Of a DNA stretch of 64,000 bases, positions 60,187 to 64,000 are shown in pieces. A program made the position numbers and the translations under genes. This stretch comes from JASSUD01 sp031963045 (lineage in GTDB: Bacteria > Pseudomonadota > Gammaproteobacteria > Burkholderiales > Burkholderiaceae), in assembly GCA_031963045.1 (NCBI GenBank), contig JASSUK010000045.1, positions 44,312-108,311 of the forward strand, read 5' to 3'. Under the pieces are notes generated by a model, which saw only the letters and a list, made by a program, of their open reading frames with translations, did not search any database and was not told where the DNA came from. Position 1 is the first letter of the stretch; each line of letters opens with the position of its first letter.

Positions 60187-63100
60187 ATGTTCGGCCGTGC
60201 TGTTTCTCCCTCCCCCCTAATTAACCAAATGCAGGCTTTAGCGCAAAATGCGCTATATCAAGCGAGTCTGTACAAGGAAACGCAGAATTTTGAGATGGCC
60301 TTAATCTTTTATGGGCATGCCAAAGTTGCCTTTAAACGTATTGCAAAAGCACGCCAGATAACGCCTTCCTTATCCCAAGTAAAAGATGCGGTCATTCAGG
60401 CCCAGACACCTGAGACAGCCGAAGACGAAGCTTTACGGCAACGTATCGCACAGGTGTATTTTGAGCGGTCCCAACTCCTGAAAAAATTGGGCGATGAGGA
60501 CAAAGCAAAGGCAAGTTATCAAAAAGCGCAAAAGTGGGGCTATCAAACGATACCCGCTGTATCAGCTACTGATGCGACCTCTTCTGCGAATCATGCCATT
60601 AGCTTGGTCCCTTCCTCTGCCTTTTTTCTCGCGAGTGTTTCCCTTACCCCATCCCCTCAGATATCAGAAGCGCACCTACACGAAAGGCATCAGTGGGTCG
60701 CGCAGGTCTTTGAAACCATATTGAAACAATTTCAGGACTTAGACTTATGCCAAAGCTCACCGAGCCTTTTTTTGGTCTATGCGCATAATAATGAGCTTGG
60801 AAAAGCCGATGCTGAAGTCTCTCAATGTGTGATTCAATGGTTATCTAACCTACGTTCTAACTTATATTCTGATCGTTCAGCCAGTGGTCACCAGGCTTTA
60901 CCGCTTCCTGCGACGCCGGAAGACACGGCCAAAGCCAACGACATCCTATCCAGCCAACTTTGCTTATTACCCAACCACGCTGGCACGGTAGATCATGTGG
61001 TGCTGTGCGGTTCAGAACTGTTGGGCCACTATATGGTGGCCTCTCCCTACTATCAGGGCTTTTGTGAGGAGATTCAACGCGCTTATCAAGAAGCGTCTCA
61101 GCAGCATGCAAATGACTTTACTCAGGTTGAGGCTGCGATACGCAAGGTGGTGGAGGCGAATATAAACGAAGCGGAATTCCACCATGTGCTGACGGAATTG
61201 GCCTTTTTGCAAATCCGCTATGAGCACAAAAAAGGTGAGCACGGCATTATCCCTCTCCTACTTAACAGTAGGGCTTTGCAATGTTTGCCGAAATTTATTC
61301 TGGACTCGACGACGATTCGCATTGAAGACTCGAGATGGCGCACACCAAACCTGTGGAATGGGCGGCAGACGTATCAGGATGAAGGTTTGCACATTGGCTT
61401 CTTTAAGCTTTTAAAACGACTTTTCGTGAAGCAAGAGCGTTACATAGATCTGGTAGAAAAAAAGATTTATCAGGCCTGCTTGCAAAAGCTGCGAGAGGAT
61501 CAGTCGCATATGTTGACGGCAGAGGTCTTTTCGTTGTTCTTGAATCAAGCCTGTGTGACTGCGCTTGAGGCATTGAAACAAGATCACAGCGCTGATTTAC
61601 GGGAACTGAATGTTCAGAAAGCGTATGAAAGTATCCTGACAGAAATCAAACAAATCAATGGCGAGGCGCTAATAGCGCCTGATCAGCTTCGCTCGGCTTT
61701 AGCGGCATCGTATTCTTCCAAGGGCTTGGATATCCAACGGCTGTCTGGCCCAGCGCTGTCGATGGAGCATTGCTATATCAATCTAGCCATTGTGGAGTAC
61801 GAAAAAATCCGCAAGGAAGAGGAAAAGCCTAAAGAAGAAAAAGTGGTGCCAGACCCCTTTCATCGTTTACCGAGTTTCGAGGCAATCCACTCCAATCAAC
61901 AAAAATTAGTGCCACTCGAAAAACTCTTTGATCCACGAGCATTAAGCAAAGACAAGACGGTGACCCCGAAGCGGATTCTGATTCGCGGTCGGGCAGGCGT
62001 GGGTAAAACGACATTATCCAAAAAGATTGTCTACGAATATACGCAGAAAGGACAATGGCGAGATCGCTTTGACCATGTGCTCTGGATTTCGCTGCGTACG
62101 CTCAAAGGCAAATCAAACTATGATCTCGTGACCTTGTTTCATGAAACCTATTTCCAACATCACCCCAAAGGGTTGGCGTTAGCCAAGACGCTCGAAGCGC
62201 AAATTAACGGGCCAGCGAAAGAGAAAACCCTGTTTGTACTCGACGGTTGGGATGAAGTGGCGCAGGAATGGGGTGAGTACGAGCCGATGGCCGAGTTTCT
62301 GAAGCACTTGCTTAATCAGCCTGCCGTACTGATCACCTCTCGGCCTTATGTCGATTTGAAGCAAGCGCAGCCGATGGATTTAGAGTTGGAGACGGTGGGA
62401 TTTAGCCCGGAAAATGTCGCTGCGTATCTCGACAATCCGGGCATTGTGTCAACTGCAGAGGGTAAGGAGATCAAGCACTTTATTCAATCCACGCCTTTAA
62501 TTCAAGGATTGGTCAATGTGCCGATTCAGTTGGATGCGCTTTGTTACAGTTGGGACGAAATTAAGCGTCTACAACAAGAGGCGCAAGGCTCTGTGACTGT
62601 CACCTCGTTATATCAAGCCATGATGAATAAATTATGGCGTAAAGATATGCAGCGCTTGGGCAAGCAAGAAGGCGGGAAATTATTAACCGCCGAAGCCGTC
62701 AATGCGCTTAGAAGCGCCCCGCGTATCGAGCAAGCCATCAAAGTAGAAAATGATTTCCTCAGTACCTTGGCTTTTAAAGGATTACAGGATAATCGCATTG
62801 AATTTAATACGGCTTATGTAGACGATCTTATTGAACAACTGGTGCGTGAAGGTGTTTCGTTACCCCTTACGTTGGAAGACAACCTCAAAAAACTCTCATT
62901 CCTACATACCGATGATGCCGAGGAGGGGCAACGCAGTTACCATTTTATGCATTTGACGTTTCAGGAATTCTTTGCGGCTAAGCATTTTGTTCAGTGTTGG
63001 GAAACAGGGCAAGAGATTAGTCTATTGTCGGCTGGCACCAAGCGATGGACGAAAGCGTCGGCTGAAGCCTTTGTTCGCCAACACAAATACAACCCGCGCT

Positions 63101-64000
63101 ATGAGATGGTGTGGTGGTTTGTCTCAGGGCTATTGCGCGGACAGGCACTGAATCGATTTTTTGATGTCCTTGAAGCTGAACCGCGTGATTTGTTCGGTGC
63201 CTCTCATCAGCGTTTGATGGTGAACTGTCTACATGAGGCGTCTCGCTCACCGGATGTTGGGTTGTCGTCCGACATCCGAGACAGGCTGATGCCGCATTTA
63301 GCGCAATGGCTGCAATTAGAAATCGACCAGACAGGCGAAGGCACGCTGGCGTATCAGCCCACGTTTCCCGAACACCTGTTGCTCGAATGCCTAAAGAAGG
63401 CAGCATCAGCAGAAACAAAAATAGCGGTTGCCAACATATTTGGCCATCGATCTGCCTTATTGGAATCGGCTATCCAGGCCTTGATCGCGCTGGTGAAGGG
63501 TAAGAACGAGGGCGGATATGTGAGGGGCGCTGCGGTTGATGCGTTAGGCCCGCAATCTTCGCTCGAGGCCCTCCAGGCCTTGATCGCATTGGCGACGGAC
63601 AAGAACGAGGACACGTATGTGAAGCGCACCGTGGCTTCTGCGTTAGGCCAGCAGTCTTCGTTACCGCCCGAGGCCCTCCAGGCCTTGATCGCGTTGGCGA
63701 AGGACTCGGCGGAGTATGTGAGGATCGCCGCGGCTTCTGCGTTAGGCCAGCAGTCTTCGTTACCGCCCGAGGCCCTCCAGGCCTTGATCGCGTTGGCGAC
63801 GGACGAGAACGAGGACGTGAGGATCGCCGCGGCTGATGCGTTAGACCAGCAGTCTTCGTTACCGCCCGAGGCCCTCCAGGCCTTGATCGCGTTGGCGACG
63901 GACTCGGAGAATAATGTGAGGCGCGCCGCGGCTTCTGCGTTAGGCCAGCAGTCTTCGTTACCGCCCGAGGCCCTCCAGGCTTTGATCGCGTTGGCGAAGG
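60187..64000 (+). CDS. Giant NACHT-domain STAND NTPase with C-terminal HEAT repeats, open at the window end
   Basis: At least 1271 residues from the ATG at 60187 (AAGGA eight to twelve bases upstream), with no stop before the window end. Residues 15-120 look TPR-like (NFEMALIFYGHAKVAFKRI, then YFERSQLLKKLGDEDKAKASYQKAQ). A long helical region of unknown type reaches about 560. The NACHT module has Walker A GRAGVGKTTL (601-610), Walker B TLFVLDGWDEV (681-691), sensor VLITSRPY (714-721) and the hallmark FMHLTFQEFFAAKHF (920-934). HEAT repeats start near 1079. Such STAND proteins are signal-sensing switches used in phage defence, in fungal nonself recognition, and as effectors of intracellular bacteria. 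The N-terminal effector activity is not recognisable, so the role stays open. Confidence 0.88.
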   Translation, partial: MFGRAVSPSPLINQMQALAQNALYQASLYKETQNFEMALIFYGHAKVAFKRIAKARQITPSLSQVKDAVIQAQTPETAEDEALRQRIAQVYFERSQLLKKLGDEDKAKASYQKAQKWGYQTIPAVSATDATSSANHAISLVPSSAFFLASVSLTPSPQISEAHLHERHQWVAQVFETILKQFQDLDLCQSSPSLFLVYAHNNELGKADAEVSQCVIQWLSNLRSNLYSDRSASGHQALPLPATPEDTAKANDILSSQLCLLPNHAGTVDHVVLCGSELLGHYMVASPYYQGFCEEIQRAYQEASQQHANDFTQVEAAIRKVVEANINEAEFHHVLTELAFLQIRYEHKKGEHGIIPLLLNSRALQCLPKFILDSTTIRIEDSRWRTPNLWNGRQTYQDEGLHIGFFKLLKRLFVKQERYIDLVEKKIYQACLQKLREDQSHMLTAEVFSLFLNQACVTALEALKQDHSADLRELNVQKAYESILTEIKQINGEALIAPDQLRSALAASYSSKGLDIQRLSGPALSMEHCYINLAIVEYEKIRKEEEKPKEEKVVPDPFHRLPSFEAIHSNQQKLVPLEKLFDPRALSKDKTVTPKRILIRGRAGVGKTTLSKKIVYEYTQKGQWRDRFDHVLWISLRTLKGKSNYDLVTLFHETYFQHHPKGLALAKTLEAQINGPAKEKTLFVLDGWDEVAQEWGEYEPMAEFLKHLLNQPAVLITSRPYVDLKQAQPMDLELETVGFSPENVAAYLDNPGIVSTAEGKEIKHFIQSTPLIQGLVNVPIQLDALCYSWDEIKRLQQEAQGSVTVTSLYQAMMNKLWRKDMQRLGKQEGGKLLTAEAVNALRSAPRIEQAIKVENDFLSTLAFKGLQDNRIEFNTAYVDDLIEQLVREGVSLPLTLEDNLKKLSFLHTDDAEEGQRSYHFMHLTFQEFFAAKHFVQCWETGQEISLLSAGTKRWTKASAEAFVRQHKYNPRYEMVWWFVSGLLRGQALNRFFDVLEAEPRDLFGASHQRLMVNCLHEASRSPDVGLSSDIRDRLMPHLAQWLQLEIDQTGEGTLAYQPTFPEHLLLECLKKAASAETKIAVANIFGHRSALLESAIQALIALVKGKNEGGYVRGAAVDALGPQSSLEALQALIALATDKNEDTYVKRTVASALGQQSSLPPEALQALIALAKDSAEYVRIAAASALGQQSSLPPEALQALIALATDENEDVRIAAADALDQQSSLPPEALQALIALATDSENNVRRAAASALGQQSSLPPEALQALIALAK
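63565..64000 (+). repeat. Near-identical 99-bp HEAT repeats in the NACHT gene
   Basis: The codon block for EALQALIALA starts at 63565, 63670, 63769, 63868 and 63967. The first spacing is 105 bp, the rest exactly 99 bp (33 residues). Each unit reads EALQALIALA, a variable acidic loop (TDENED, KDSAEY, TDSENN), VRxAAAxAL and GQQSSLPP. At the DNA level the units are almost identical except in the loop, and they are more GC-rich than the rest of the gene. The array continues beyond the window. Confidence 0.93.

Noticed and set aside
60494..60724. 76-codon open frame inside the NACHT gene in another frame
   Set aside because: It is a shadow; the NACHT frame is open and has matching domains from 60187 to the window end.
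63565..64000. Regular 99-bp repeats as a CRISPR array
   Set aside because: The repeats are in frame, code for HEAT units and have no separate spacers.

Overview
The window looks like the chromosome of a genome-reduced betaproteobacterium of the Burkholderiaceae, most like the fungal endosymbionts related to Mycoavidus and Glomeribacter. This is inference from gene order and protein character; no database search was possible. The housekeeping order follows Burkholderia: tatD-comEC-pyrG, tig-clpP-clpX-lon, rubredoxin-(type IV pilus chemotaxis position)-yqgE-ruvX, acyl-CoA dehydrogenase-FadB-thiolase-thioesterase, gdhA-gltIJKL, mrp-dcd and rne-rluC-sppA. Several expected partners are missing from those positions: lpd after sucB, kdsA-eno after pyrG, pilGHIJ after rubredoxin, and pyrR/pyrC around pyrB. 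Palindromic repeats, toxin-antitoxin remnants and candidate host-interaction proteins fill many of the gaps.

Layout. 1-4126: putrescine-type ABC transporter potFGHI (potF cut by the window edge). 4127-8517: sucA-sucB, ending in a strong terminator. 8575-10337: tatD, then a partial tandem duplication of the sucB-tatD segment that now holds a type II toxin-antitoxin pair with a nonsense-broken toxin. 10354-13137: comEC. 13162-13892: a TumE-like toxin-antitoxin pair on the minus strand. 14262-23142: pyrG, tig, clpP, clpX and lon. 23443-28732: amino-acid permease, pyrB and groES-groEL, with two 142-bp miniature elements. 28928-32927: rubredoxin, a PilL-like remnant, yqgE, ruvX and tcdA. 33172-34401: an AT-rich, unrecognised protein with a hydrophobic hairpin and a coiled coil. 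34778-41254: fatty-acid beta-oxidation. 41554-46473: NAD-type glutamate dehydrogenase and the glutamate/aspartate ABC transporter. 46635-51830: ferredoxin-type reductase, mrp, a patatin phospholipase and dcd. 52118-58850: rne, rluC, sppA and an FAH-family hydrolase. 58932-60049: a ribbon-helix-helix antitoxin gene cut in two by a 903-bp TA-flanked element. 60187-end: a very large NACHT NTPase with near-identical 33-residue HEAT repeats, still open at the window edge.

Metabolically the genes fit a bacterium living on imported amino acids, polyamines and fatty acids. Glutamate is imported by GltIJKL and deaminated by GdhA to 2-oxoglutarate, which the SucAB complex consumes; beta-oxidation supplies acetyl-CoA. 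GroESL, Tig, ClpXP and Lon form a proteostasis block.

The most unusual signal is a set of dispersed palindromic elements. Family A (arms reading GGTAGGTTGGTGGTGA...GAACCCCAACATG) has more than a dozen full or half copies, all between genes, and in four genes (clpP, tcdA, mrp, FAH hydrolase) the element itself supplies the UAG stop codon. Family B copies are flanked by TA. Two of them are exactly 142 bp and share a nearly identical core but have different terminal arms. No rRNA, tRNA or CRISPR array was seen.
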